This document shows, piece by piece, positions 1 through 6,634 of a DNA stretch of 9,178 bases; positions within the stretch are counted from its first letter, which is position 1; each line of letters opens with the position of its first letter. Both the position numbers and the translations under genes were made by a program. Location of the stretch: positions 1 through 9,178 of the forward strand of contig JAOZUU010000075.1 of NCBI GenBank assembly GCA_029938515.1, in the 5' to 3' direction. Below the pieces are notes generated by a model. That model made no database searches and was not told where the DNA came from. It saw only the letters and a program-made list of their open reading frames with translations. This DNA is from Desulfobacterales bacterium (GTDB lineage: Bacteria; Desulfobacterota; Desulfobacteria; Desulfobacterales; QNYZ01).

Positions 1-99
1 CATTTTCATTTTGGTTTATTTTCTTGAGCCATCCTTTTTTACATCCCCCTTTATCCCCCTTCAAAGGGGGATGTTACCAACGATAATGAATTACACCCA
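1..99. repeat. Left copy of a 99/134-bp inverted intergenic repeat
   Basis: The reverse complement of this stretch aligns with 7430-7563. Positions 1-40 match 7524-7563 without a mismatch. Over the whole 99 bases there are 5 mismatches once a 35-bp extra segment in the right copy is set aside. It contains a short hairpin, arms ATCCCCCTT (53-61) and AAGGGGGAT (64-72). The copy ends about 20 bases before the creatininase start codon and probably continues upstream of the window, since the match is still perfect at base 1. No coding content is evident. Confidence 0.9.
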
Positions 100-120
100 A
101 TATGGTACAGGAGAACACCC

Positions 121-888
121 ATGGGAAAAGAGTTCCGGCTGCAGCATCTGACCTGGGAAGATATTAAAGCGTGGATTGATTCGGGTAAACGTACGATGAT
201 TCTACCCATCGGCAGCACCGAGCAGCATGGCCCGCATTTGCCGGTGGGGACCGACACGATGGTGGCCGTGGCTTTGGCCGAAGCGGCCGCCGAAAAGACT
301 GATGTGTTGGTGGCGCCGCCCCTGTGGTTTGGTTGGAGCCCCCACCATATGGTGCTGCCCGGCACGATCACCATCCGTCCCGAAGTACTTGTGGAGCTTG
401 CCTATGATATGGTGGAATCCCTGTCCGAACATGGGTTCAACAAGTTCATTTTTATCAATGGACACCGAATCGTCAATGTCACCTGGCTGCAGATGGCGGG
501 CGAACGGATCAAGCGTCAATTAAAGGCCAAGGTGGTGATCTTTGATCCGGCCTACATGTCCAAGGATTTTGACAGTGGTCTGGATTGGGGCCCGGTGGGT
601 CACGCCGAGGAGATTGAAGGCTCGCATATGTGGCATTGTTACCCGGATCTGGTCAAGATGGAGCGCGCCAGGGACAATCCCCACACTCCTCAAAACCTGT
701 ATCATATCGACCCACGTCATCCGGGTGATACCCTGTGTTACGTGCCCAGCAGCCGGGCGGAAATGGAAAAAATTGCCAAGGTGTCGGGTGGTACAGTAGG
801 CAGTCCATCCAAATCATCTCGCGAGGGTGGCCGTCGGTATCACCAACACCTGGTTCATCGCCTGGTGGACGTCATTGAGAATTTATAG
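121..888 (+). CDS. Creatininase-family amidohydrolase
   Basis: This 255-residue protein belongs to the creatininase/formamidase-like metal-dependent amidohydrolases, cytoplasmic enzymes that cleave cyclic or linear C-N bonds. Residues 31-45 read GSTEQHGPHLPVGTD, the family signature, giving E34, H36 and D45 as expected metal ligands. PGT at 80-82 and HAEEIEGS at 161-168 (H161, E166) are further family positions. The usual NGHGGN motif is NGHRIVN here (113-119): H115 is kept, but the motif is one residue longer and lacks the acidic residue of true creatininase (NGHYEN). So this is probably not a creatinine hydrolase. W156 lies near H161, much as a lid tryptophan precedes the catalytic histidine in creatininase. 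The length is typical. The ATG start is supported by AGGAG at 109-113. It is convergent with accC and separated from the pxp genes. By context it may act on a lactam, an imide or an intermediate of the pathway; its substrate is unknown. Confidence 0.9.
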   Translation: MGKEFRLQHLTWEDIKAWIDSGKRTMILPIGSTEQHGPHLPVGTDTMVAVALAEAAAEKTDVLVAPPLWFGWSPHHMVLPGTITIRPEVLVELAYDMVESLSEHGFNKFIFINGHRIVNVTWLQMAGERIKRQLKAKVVIFDPAYMSKDFDSGLDWGPVGHAEEIEGSHMWHCYPDLVKMERARDNPHTPQNLYHIDPRHPGDTLCYVPSSRAEMEKIAKVSGGTVGSPSKSSREGGRRYHQHLVHRLVDVIENL

Positions 889-889
889 T

Positions 890-1004
890 CTTCCAGATAA
901 AGTTTTTGGACTGCGTTATCGGTCGCCTCTCTTCGACGACGTACAGGGTGTACGACTTACTCAGGGAGGCTCCCTCTGGCCTTGCCAGAAAAATTATCTG
1001 AAAG
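890..1004. repeat. Small element with terminal inverted repeats between convergent genes
   Basis: Positions 890-909 and the reverse complement of 985-1004 agree at about 16 of 20 bases (CTTCCAGATAA... against CTTTCAGATAA...). Between them are three small hairpins: CGTACA-GGG-TGTACG at 940-954, AGGGA-GGC-TCCCT at 963-975, and TCTGGC-CTT-GCCAGA at 975-989. The whole intergenic region (889-1015) is this element plus a few bases. It looks like a short non-autonomous palindromic element. It might also help end transcription of both genes, although no hairpin is followed by a clear U-run in either direction. Confidence 0.55.
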
Positions 1005-1010
1005 CCTATA
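996..1010. repeat. 15-bp direct repeat, copy after accC
   Basis: ATCTGAAAGCCTATA occurs here and again, identically and in the same orientation, at 2379-2393. The two copies flank accC: this one lies 5 bases past its stop codon, and the other spans its start codon and the accB stop. Confidence 0.8.
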
Positions 1011-1015
1011 GGGTG

Positions 1016-2380
1016 TCAGGACTGACGGCTACCGGATTCGGATGTCTCGAATCGTTTGAGAAAATGAGTGTCGAAATCGCCCCGGATAAAATCGGGGTCG
1101 GCCAGGACACGCCTGTGAAATGGGACCGTCACGTCGATCCCTTCTATCTGGCAGGCCATAAGGGCGCGGCCCATCCGCCGGATAACGGCGGGTCGATCTT
1201 CGTCCCAGACCGACAGCTTGCAGATCAGGGAATCGTAAAAAGGCGGGACCATGCAGCCCGGATAGAGCATGGTATCGACCCGTACTCCCGGGCCATGGGG
1301 AAGAAGTAAACGATTCACCTCGCCCGGCGACGGCATAAAATCGTTTTCCGGATCGGCGGCATTGATCCGGCATTCCATGGACCAGCCCTGGATTTTAATA
1401 TCCGTTTGTTTGAAGGGAAGGGGTTGGCCGTCGGCAATTCGAATCTGTTGACGGATCAGATCAATACCGGTCACCCATTCGGTTACGGGATGCTCTACCT
1501 GGATTCGTGCGTTGACCTCCATGAAGTAGAAGTTTTTCTGCGCATCTACTAGAAATTCGATCGTTCCGGCGTTTTGGTAGCCGACGGCCTGGGCCACCTC
1601 AATGGCCGCCCGCCCCATGTCCCGGCGAAGATCATCATCGACAAACGGCGAGGGCGCCTCCTCGATCAGTTTCTGATATCGTTTCTGGATACTGCATTCG
1701 CGTTCGCCCAAATGGATGCAGTGGCCCTGACGATCGGCTAAAATTTGTATCTCGATGTGCCGGGGGCGTTCGATGTATTTTTCCAGGTAGAGATCAGGAT
1801 TACCAAATGCCGCCCGCGCTTCACCGCCGGCCACCTCGAAAGCCTCTATCAGGGCTTGCTGATTATATGCGACGCGCATGCCGCGGCCGCCGCCGCCGCC
1901 GGACGCCTTGATAATCACCGGATAGCCGATTTTCTGGGCGGCCTGGCAGGCCGATTCGACATCGACAAGTGCTGCCGTGCTGCCCGGGATAATGGGCACA
2001 TCGGTACCGGCAACGATCCCGCGTATGCGGGCCTTGTCACCGGCCCGGGCAAGGCAATCAGACGATGGTCCGATAAAAGCAATCCCTTCGGCTTCACATG
2101 CCTGGGCAAACGTGGCGTTTTCCGATAAAAACCCGTAACCGGGATGAATGGCGTCCACGCCATTTTTCCGGGCGGCCGCCATGATCCGGTCAAGGTTCAG
2201 ATAGCTTTTCCGGCTAAGCGCGGGGCCGATATGAATGGCTTCGTCGGCAAACCGCGTGTGCAACGCATCCTGATCCGCATCGGAGTAGACCGCCAGGCTG
2301 GCAATCCCCATTTCCCGGCAGGCCTGGATGATCCGCAGGGCAATTTCGCCCCGGTTGGCGATAAGAATTTTAGTAAACAT
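1016..2380 (-). CDS. accC: Biotin carboxylase subunit of a biotin-dependent carboxylase
   Basis: This 454-residue protein is a complete biotin carboxylase. It uses ATP and bicarbonate to carboxylate biotin held on a carrier protein. The order is the N-terminal domain with NRGEIA (9-14), the ATP-grasp domain with K116, K158 and the glycine loop GGGGGRG (161-167), then the C-terminal domain. Catalytic positions follow E. coli AccC closely: H208, K237, E275, E288, N290, R292, E296 and R338 are all present. Length is within a few residues of E. coli AccC, so it is a free-standing subunit, not a long fused carboxylase. It starts 8 bases after the accB stop, with GAGG at the end of accB as a likely ribosome site, so the two are surely co-transcribed. 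Next to pxpABC it most likely feeds carboxybiotin to a PxpB/PxpC-type carboxyltransferase. A role in acetyl-CoA carboxylase is less likely, because no accA or accD is present here. Confidence 0.95.
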   Translation of the reverse strand: MFTKILIANRGEIALRIIQACREMGIASLAVYSDADQDALHTRFADEAIHIGPALSRKSYLNLDRIMAAARKNGVDAIHPGYGFLSENATFAQACEAEGIAFIGPSSDCLARAGDKARIRGIVAGTDVPIIPGSTAALVDVESACQAAQKIGYPVIIKASGGGGGRGMRVAYNQQALIEAFEVAGGEARAAFGNPDLYLEKYIERPRHIEIQILADRQGHCIHLGERECSIQKRYQKLIEEAPSPFVDDDLRRDMGRAAIEVAQAVGYQNAGTIEFLVDAQKNFYFMEVNARIQVEHPVTEWVTGIDLIRQQIRIADGQPLPFKQTDIKIQGWSMECRINAADPENDFMPSPGEVNRLLLPHGPGVRVDTMLYPGCMVPPFYDSLICKLSVWDEDRPAVIRRMGRALMACQIEGIDVTVPFHRRVLADPDFIRGDFDTHFLKRFETSESGSRQS

Positions 2381-2393
2381 CTGAAAGCCTATA
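2379..2393. repeat. 15-bp direct repeat, copy at the accB/accC junction
   Basis: Identical to 996-1010. It covers the last bases of accB, the 8-base gap and part of the accC start codon, so accC sits between two exact 15-mers. Confidence 0.8.
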
Positions 2394-2637
2394 CCTCAAT
2401 CTCGATAAGCGCCTGGTTTTTCATTACCGCTTCTTCGTTTTCCACCAGAATGCTTTTGACAAGGCCGCTTTTTTCCGTTCTCAACTCGGTAAAAATCTTC
2501 ATGGATTCAATGATACAGACCACACTCGACGCCTCAATGTGCTGACCTTCTTTAACCAAAGGCGCTTCGTCCGGGTTGGAAGCGTGGTAAAAGGTGCCCA
2601 TCAGTGGTGATGTAATGGTATAGATCGATTTGCCCAC
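2389..2637 (-). CDS. accB: Stand-alone biotin carboxyl carrier (biotinyl) domain
   Basis: This 82-residue protein is just a biotinyl domain. The N-terminal region and Ala/Pro-rich linker of a full AccB (about 150 residues) are missing. It resembles the AccB C-terminus: SPLMGTF at 10-16, then ESMK at 44-47 with K47 as the expected biotinylation site, followed by IFTEL and a KSGLVKSILVE-like half. The usual motif is AMKM, so S45 is a minor departure. It would carry carboxybiotin between the AccC partner and a carboxyltransferase, most plausibly PxpB/PxpC from the same locus. The start codon is GTG. It is chosen because AGGAGG on the minus strand lies 6 bases before it and the domain begins a few residues later. 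It is the first gene of the minus-strand unit and is divergent from the GntR gene, so it is likely controlled from the region 2638-2825. Confidence 0.92.
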   Translation of the reverse strand: MGKSIYTITSPLMGTFYHASNPDEAPLVKEGQHIEASSVVCIIESMKIFTELRTEKSGLVKSILVENEEAVMKNQALIEIEV

Positions 2638-2643
2638 CGGTTA

Positions 2644-2649
2644 CCTCCT
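2644..2649 (-). promoter_or_regulatory. Ribosome binding site of accB
   Basis: AGGAGG read on the minus strand, 6 bases from the GTG start. It decides the choice of a non-ATG start for accB. Confidence 0.85.
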
Positions 2650-2668
2650 CGACTTGATTTCAGGAAAA

Positions 2669-2760
2669 TTGATGGCGTCGTAAAAAGTCCCATCTACGGC
2701 GTTGTCGTGTATATGAACCTTTTTACTTAGCCATCGGCGTTACTTTTTATGAGTTCATCA
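2669..2760. repeat. Short element with terminal inverted repeats in the divergent control region
   Basis: TTGATGGCGTCGTAAAAAGT (2669-2688) and the reverse complement of 2741-2760 share about 16 of 20 positions, including the block TAAAAAGT. One end motif recurs at 4684-4700, where 16 of 17 bases match the reverse complement of 2742-2758, and TCGTAAAAAGTC at 2678-2689 is repeated exactly at 4690-4701. This points to a family of small dispersed elements. It lies between the accB ribosome site and the GntR operator, so it may carry or separate promoter signals. The rest of the region (2689-2740) shows no gene. Confidence 0.55.
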
Positions 2761-2780
2761 AAATTTGGAATTTTATTAAA

Positions 2781-2821
2781 TATATACTTGACATATATTG
2801 TATGGATATGTCAAGTATATA
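2781..2821. promoter_or_regulatory. Likely operator of the GntR regulator: perfect 16-bp inverted repeat
   Basis: TATATACTTGACATAT (2781-2796) and ATATGTCAAGTATATA (2806-2821) are perfect reverse complements with a 9-base spacer, ATTGTATGG. Each arm contains TTGACA, one per strand. The palindrome ends 4 bases before the start codon of the GntR-type gene and lies in the gap shared with accB. A dimeric FCD regulator binding here could repress its own gene and the divergent accBC unit. I saw no well-spaced -10 box partnering either TTGACA. Confidence 0.75.
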
Positions 2822-2825
2822 AATT

Positions 2826-3515
2826 ATGAGACCGGCCCTATCCATCACTGAACCGAAGCAATCCCTGGGTGCGGTTGCTTACCGGGAGATTTATCGCCGC
2901 ATTATGACCCTGGATTTTGAACCCGGCCAACGTCTGGAGGAAAAGCGACTGATGGCCCAGCTCGGCATCGGTCGGACACCGATTCGGGAAGCCCTGATGC
3001 ACCTGTCCGACGATTTCATGGTCGAATCTCATCCCAAGGCGGCCGTAATCGTTCGACCCATCACGATTCAAAACACCCGGGCCACATTCGCGGCCCTGAA
3101 AGTATTGGAAGCGGGTGTGGTGGAACTCGCCATGCGGCAGGAAATATCCGCCATGTTGCCCGAACTGGAAGCAGCCAATCATGCCGTCAAAGCCGCCATT
3201 GCCCGGATGGATATTATCGAGCTGGTGGAAGCCAACAGCCGGTTTCACCATGCCTTTGCACGGTGCTCCTTAAATGAATATATAGTCAACTGTCTGCATA
3301 AGGTCCGGTGTGAAACCAACCGGCTGGCCTACCTTTCCTACGGAAACGAGATCGACCCGGACCGTTCGCTGCAGACACATTATCGGTCGGTCATACGCGA
3401 GCATGACACCATTATCGAAACTTTGAAAAAAAGGGATGAAAATCGCTTGAAGAAAACAATTCTTCAACATGTTAATACTTTTCAGCAACGGATCATTCGT
3501 TATATGGCATCTTGA
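2826..3515 (+). CDS. GntR-family transcriptional regulator, FadR/FCD subfamily
   Basis: This 229-residue protein has the layout of FadR-type regulators. A winged helix-turn-helix covers roughly residues 13-80, with LEEKRLMAQLGIGRTPIREA (37-56) as the recognition part. An all-helical FCD ligand-binding domain follows, about 85-225. Candidate metal or ligand positions of FCD proteins are N137, H141, H193 and H215; the first is often Asp, so N137 is a mild departure. It probably binds an organic acid and releases DNA, controlling the divergent accBC genes and perhaps the downstream transporter. The ATG at 2826 is preferred because no other good in-frame start precedes the DNA-binding domain. No Shine-Dalgarno sequence precedes it, since the operator palindrome fills that space. 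It is followed after 67 bases by dctP on the same strand. Ligand unknown; 5-oxoproline, glutamate or another pathway acid are guesses from context. Confidence 0.92.
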   Translation: MRPALSITEPKQSLGAVAYREIYRRIMTLDFEPGQRLEEKRLMAQLGIGRTPIREALMHLSDDFMVESHPKAAVIVRPITIQNTRATFAALKVLEAGVVELAMRQEISAMLPELEAANHAVKAAIARMDIIELVEANSRFHHAFARCSLNEYIVNCLHKVRCETNRLAYLSYGNEIDPDRSLQTHYRSVIREHDTIIETLKKRDENRLKKTILQHVNTFQQRIIRYMAS

Positions 3516-3570
3516 TAGGCCGTGGGTGTCTATCTGGGTCTGGAAGGAACCACAAACAAACCACCAGTAG

Positions 3571-3577
3571 AAGGAGG
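3571..3577 (+). promoter_or_regulatory. Strong ribosome binding site of dctP
   Basis: AAGGAGG lies 5 bases before the ATG, a near-ideal match to the 16S rRNA end and the strongest such site on the plus strand here. This fits the need for excess periplasmic binding protein over the membrane subunits. Confidence 0.85.
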
Positions 3578-3582
3578 AAGTC

Positions 3583-4572
3583 ATGAAAAAAACATTGTTG
3601 ATCGTTATTGCCCTTATCTTTGCCCTGGCCCCGCTGTCAACGGCCATGGCCAAAACCAAATGGGACCTTCATTTAAACTATCCGGCGGGCAACTTTCACT
3701 CCAAGGGTGCCCAACAGTTCGCCGATAAAGTGAAAGAAGCCACCAATGGTGAACTGGAAATCGTACTTCATCCCGGTTCGGCGCTCGGATTCAAAGGGCC
3801 GGAACTGTTGCGCGCGGTCGCTGAAGGCCAATTGGCCATCGCTGAAGTGCCCACCGGCATGGTAGAGGGCGATGCTCCGGCACTGGCTTTAACGGCTCAG
3901 CCCTTTATCTCCACCAGCGCTTTTGAGCAGCGCCTGCTCTATCAGCTGGCCAAACCTACTTATGCCAAGATCCTGAAAAAATTTAATCAGTTCACGCTCT
4001 ACACGTCGGTGTGGCCTTTTTCCGGTATTTACACCCAGCGTCCCATTAAAACGGAGGCCGACTTGAAAGGGCTGAAAATGCGCGTGTACGATGGGACCGG
4101 CCTGGCCTTTGGGGGTGCCACCGGGATTGCGGCTCGCAAGATGCCGTTCAGCGAAGTCTATCCCGCCATGAAAGCCGGGTTGCTGGACTCCATGTACACT
4201 TCCTCGGTATCCGGCGTGGACGCCAAGGCTTGGGAAGTACTCAAATACTTTACGCCGATTAACATCGTGGGCCCGGTGAACATGATCAATGTTAACCAGG
4301 CGGCCTGGGATAAGCTGCCCAAGGAGATCCAGGAGAAAGTCCTGGGAATCGCCACCGGAATGGAAGACGCGATGTGGAACCTGGCCGGTGATATGGACCG
4401 CAAGAGTCGCAAAACGCTAACGGAAAATGGGATGACCATCGATCCCGTCAGTAACGAATTTCGTCAAGAACTTAACGCCATTGGTGACAAGCTGCGGGGC
4501 GAGTGGGGCAAAAAAGCCGGTGCCGATGCCCAGGGAATCCTGGACGAGTATTACCGGATCACGGGTCGATAA
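3583..4572 (+). CDS. dctP: TRAP transporter solute-binding protein, DctP family
   Basis: This 329-residue periplasmic protein captures a carboxylate-containing substrate for the DctQM membrane complex. A signal peptide is clear: MKK, a hydrophobic run, then cleavage likely after AMA at residue 23. The hallmark LKGLKMRV (161-168) carries R167, the arginine that in this family usually salt-bridges the substrate carboxylate. MPFSEVYPAMKAGLLDSM (187-204) is the following family segment, and TSSVSGVDAKAWEVLKYF continues it. The length is standard. It opens a transporter cluster completed by dctQ and dctM, although a 233-base gap with repeats follows it. Two Bordetella pertussis DctP proteins (DctP6, DctP7) are known to bind pyroglutamate. 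Together with the pxp genes downstream, that makes pyroglutamate a reasonable candidate, but the substrate is inferred from context only. Confidence 0.95.
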   Translation: MKKTLLIVIALIFALAPLSTAMAKTKWDLHLNYPAGNFHSKGAQQFADKVKEATNGELEIVLHPGSALGFKGPELLRAVAEGQLAIAEVPTGMVEGDAPALALTAQPFISTSAFEQRLLYQLAKPTYAKILKKFNQFTLYTSVWPFSGIYTQRPIKTEADLKGLKMRVYDGTGLAFGGATGIAARKMPFSEVYPAMKAGLLDSMYTSSVSGVDAKAWEVLKYFTPINIVGPVNMINVNQAAWDKLPKEIQEKVLGIATGMEDAMWNLAGDMDRKSRKTLTENGMTIDPVSNEFRQELNAIGDKLRGEWGKKAGADAQGILDEYYRITGR

Positions 4573-4630
4573 TCACATCTATCGGCATCATACCGAAAAA
4601 CTCGAGTGTTGGATTTAAATGGTCCTTTTG

Positions 4631-4666
4631 CCCCCCGATCCCCCTTTTTACAAGGGGATTGGGGGG
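4631..4666. repeat. C/G-run hairpin between dctP and dctQ
   Basis: CCCCCCGATCCCC (4631-4643) pairs with GGGGATTGGGGGG (4654-4666) over 13 positions, one of them G-U, with a 10-base loop. No U-run follows, so it is not a textbook intrinsic terminator. It could weaken read-through or protect the dctP transcript end. It sits in a 233-base gene-free gap (4573-4805) whose only other recognisable content is the repeat fragment at 4684-4700. Confidence 0.75.
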
Positions 4667-4683
4667 TATCAATATATGCAACA

Positions 4684-4700
4684 ATGAACTCGTAAAAAGT
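4684..4700. repeat. Fragment matching the end of the 2669-2760 element
   Basis: ATGAACTCGTAAAAAGT matches the reverse complement of 2742-2758 at 16 of 17 bases. No partner end was found within the gap, so this may be a decayed copy or a solo end. Confidence 0.5.
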
Positions 4701-4805
4701 CTTTCATATAATTTCGTACCGCTACATAATGTGTCTAATTGTAAGAATACACCCGCATATTGGATTTAGGTTCAAGCGGACTGTCTGTTTACGAAATTAT
4801 CAATA

Positions 4806-5309
4806 ATGAAAACCTTTATCAACTTAGCCGAAAAATTCAGCGACTGGACGGCCCGCATTTCCGCCGTGATCCTGGGATTGATGACCCTGTTGATCCTGAC
4901 GGAAATCTTTTTATGGAATACCATCCAAAAGACCACTCTGATCTCTGACGAATACAGCGCCTACGGGCTGGCCGCCATCATTTTTCTCGGTGCCGGTTAT
5001 TGTCTGAAGGAAAAAGGTCATATCCGGATCACTCTCATTCTGGGATTTTTACCGGAAAAACTGGCCCGGATCATTACCTTTATTGCCACCGGCATCACCA
5101 CTGCGTTCATGGGTTACCTCTGGTGGTATCTGTTTAAAATGGTCAGTGCGACTTACCGATATCATTCCACATCGGGTACGTTGACCCACACTCCGTTGTG
5201 GATACCCCAAACCCTGATGCTCATCGGTGCGGCCGGATTTTTAATCCAACTGGCCGCCATCACCATTAAAACCTATCAGGCCATCAGTACCGGGGAGGAA
5301 GTCGTCTGA
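4806..5309 (+). CDS. dctQ: TRAP transporter small membrane subunit, DctQ family
   Basis: This 167-residue protein is the small four-helix subunit of the TRAP membrane complex and pairs with DctM. Predicted membrane segments lie near residues 17-37, 51-67, 86-109 and 130-153. Typical features are the tryptophan and glutamate near the end of the first helix, the DEYSAYGL entry to the second (48-55), and the short KEKGHIRI loop (68-75), a conserved DctQ feature. The stop overlaps the dctM start (TGATG at 5307-5311), so the two are translationally coupled. The ATG at 4806 lacks a recognisable Shine-Dalgarno sequence. An in-frame stop at 4767-4769 limits any earlier start, and no ATG, GTG or TTG lies between. 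Identity is secure from position and topology, although this family is poorly conserved in sequence. Confidence 0.92.
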   Translation: MKTFINLAEKFSDWTARISAVILGLMTLLILTEIFLWNTIQKTTLISDEYSAYGLAAIIFLGAGYCLKEKGHIRITLILGFLPEKLARIITFIATGITTAFMGYLWWYLFKMVSATYRYHSTSGTLTHTPLWIPQTLMLIGAAGFLIQLAAITIKTYQAISTGEEVV

Positions 5310-6619
5310 TGGATGCCAACATGGCCACCATGTCCCTATTGGTTTTCGGTATGCTGTTTTTAACCCTGGGCTCGGGTATTTGGGTCGGTTTTTCCCTGTT
5401 TATCGTCGGCTTTATCGGCATGGTATTATTTAGTGCCCTACCCGCCGGAAACAATATGGCCTCTTCGTTATGGGCCACCGTGGAAAAATGGGAGTATGTG
5501 GCGCTCCCTCTTTTTATTTTGATGGGTGAAATCCTGTTTCGCTCGGGGATTTCCGAAAGACTTTTCAAGGCGCTGGTCCCCTGGCTCTACCGATTGCCGG
5601 GGGGATTGCTGCTCATGAATATCGTATCCTGCACCCTCTTTGCCGCAGTGTCCGGTTCCAGTGCCGCCACGACTGCCACTGTGGGACGGATCACCCTGGC
5701 CGAATTTGACAAGCTCGGCTATGATAAAAAGATCGCCATGGGATCCCTGGCCGGCGCCGGAACGCTTGGGTTTTTAATCCCCCCATCTTTGATCATGATC
5801 GTTTACGCCATCCTGGCCGAGGTATCCATCGGCAAGATGTTCATGGCCGGGATTTTGCCCGGATTGCTTCTTGCCGGGATCTATTCAAGTTATATCATTT
5901 ACCGGGGGATCAGAAATCCCGAAATCGCACCGAAAACCCAGGATCATTACACTTGGGGGGAACGTTTCATCGCGCTTAAAGACTTAGCGCCGACCTTCCT
6001 CCTGATCCTGATGGTGCTGGGAAGTATTTACGCCGGATTCGCCACACCCACCGAAGCGGCGGCCCTGGGCGTACTGGGCGCCACTGTATTCGCGTTTCTC
6101 AACCGGCGCATGAACATCAAAATTTTGATGGAGTGTCTGGTCGGTGCCGTCAAAACCAACGCCATGATCATGATGATCGTGGTGGGGGCGGGGTTCCTTT
6201 CCCGGGTGATGGGTTTTTTAGGCATCCCGGCGGCCATCACCCAGGCCATCACCGAAATGAATCTTTCGCCTTATGCTTTGATGTTGTTGCTGGGCGGCTT
6301 TTACATCGTGCTGGGTTGCCTGCTGGACGGATTTTCAATTGTCGTCATGACCCTGCCGATTGCCTTGCCCATGGTCACGGCCGCCGGGTTTGACCCCATC
6401 TGGTTCGGAATTTACCTTATTTTAATGGTGGAGGTCAGCCAGATCACACCACCGGTGGGATTCAATCTGTTTGTTATCCAGGGGCTGACCGGTGAGCCGA
6501 TTATCCGAATTGCCCGCTATGCCTTACCGTTTTTCTTCCTGATGCTTTTTACAACGGCGATCATCACCATTTTTCCGGAAATTGCACTGTTTTTACCCGA
6601 ATTAATGATCGGAAAATAG
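5309..6619 (+). CDS. dctM: TRAP transporter large membrane subunit, DctM family
   Basis: This 436-residue protein is the ion-coupled translocation subunit, hydrophobic throughout with about a dozen membrane spans and typical length. Family motifs are present: AAVSGSSAATTATVG (112-126), GAGTLGFLIPPSL (149-161), SIGKMFMAGILPG (173-185) and EVSQITPPVGFN (375-386). The two SGSS/TPP-type motifs belong to the paired re-entrant hairpins that hold sodium and substrate in TRAP transporters. It starts one base before dctQ ends, with GGGGAGGA at 5292-5299 serving as its ribosome site. It is followed after 15 bases by pxpA, which ties import directly to the ring-opening enzyme. Nothing looks broken. Confidence 0.97.
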   Translation: MDANMATMSLLVFGMLFLTLGSGIWVGFSLFIVGFIGMVLFSALPAGNNMASSLWATVEKWEYVALPLFILMGEILFRSGISERLFKALVPWLYRLPGGLLLMNIVSCTLFAAVSGSSAATTATVGRITLAEFDKLGYDKKIAMGSLAGAGTLGFLIPPSLIMIVYAILAEVSIGKMFMAGILPGLLLAGIYSSYIIYRGIRNPEIAPKTQDHYTWGERFIALKDLAPTFLLILMVLGSIYAGFATPTEAAALGVLGATVFAFLNRRMNIKILMECLVGAVKTNAMIMMIVVGAGFLSRVMGFLGIPAAITQAITEMNLSPYALMLLLGGFYIVLGCLLDGFSIVVMTLPIALPMVTAAGFDPIWFGIYLILMVEVSQITPPVGFNLFVIQGLTGEPIIRIARYALPFFFLMLFTTAIITIFPEIALFLPELMIGK

Positions 6620-6634
6620 ACTAAGGAAGTACAC

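Noticed and set aside
827..1309. Plus-strand open frame of 160 codons running from the creatininase end into accC
   Set aside because: It lies antisense to accC and across the hairpin element, with no family motif or ribosome site; accC is unmistakable on the other strand.
2144..2545. Plus-strand open frame of 133 codons opposite accC and accB
   Set aside because: It covers the conserved N-terminus of accC and most of accB in antisense and has no recognisable domain.
2788..2816. TTGACA boxes in the palindrome as -35 elements for divergent promoters
   Set aside because: No plausible -10 hexamer occurs 16-18 bases downstream on either strand; they are better explained as operator arms.
2838..3251. 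Minus-strand open frame opposite the GntR gene
   Set aside because: It is antisense to a clear winged-helix/FCD protein and shows no motif of its own.
4739..4766. Possible promoter before dctQ (TTGTAA and an AT-rich stretch)
   Set aside because: No -10 match at acceptable spacing.
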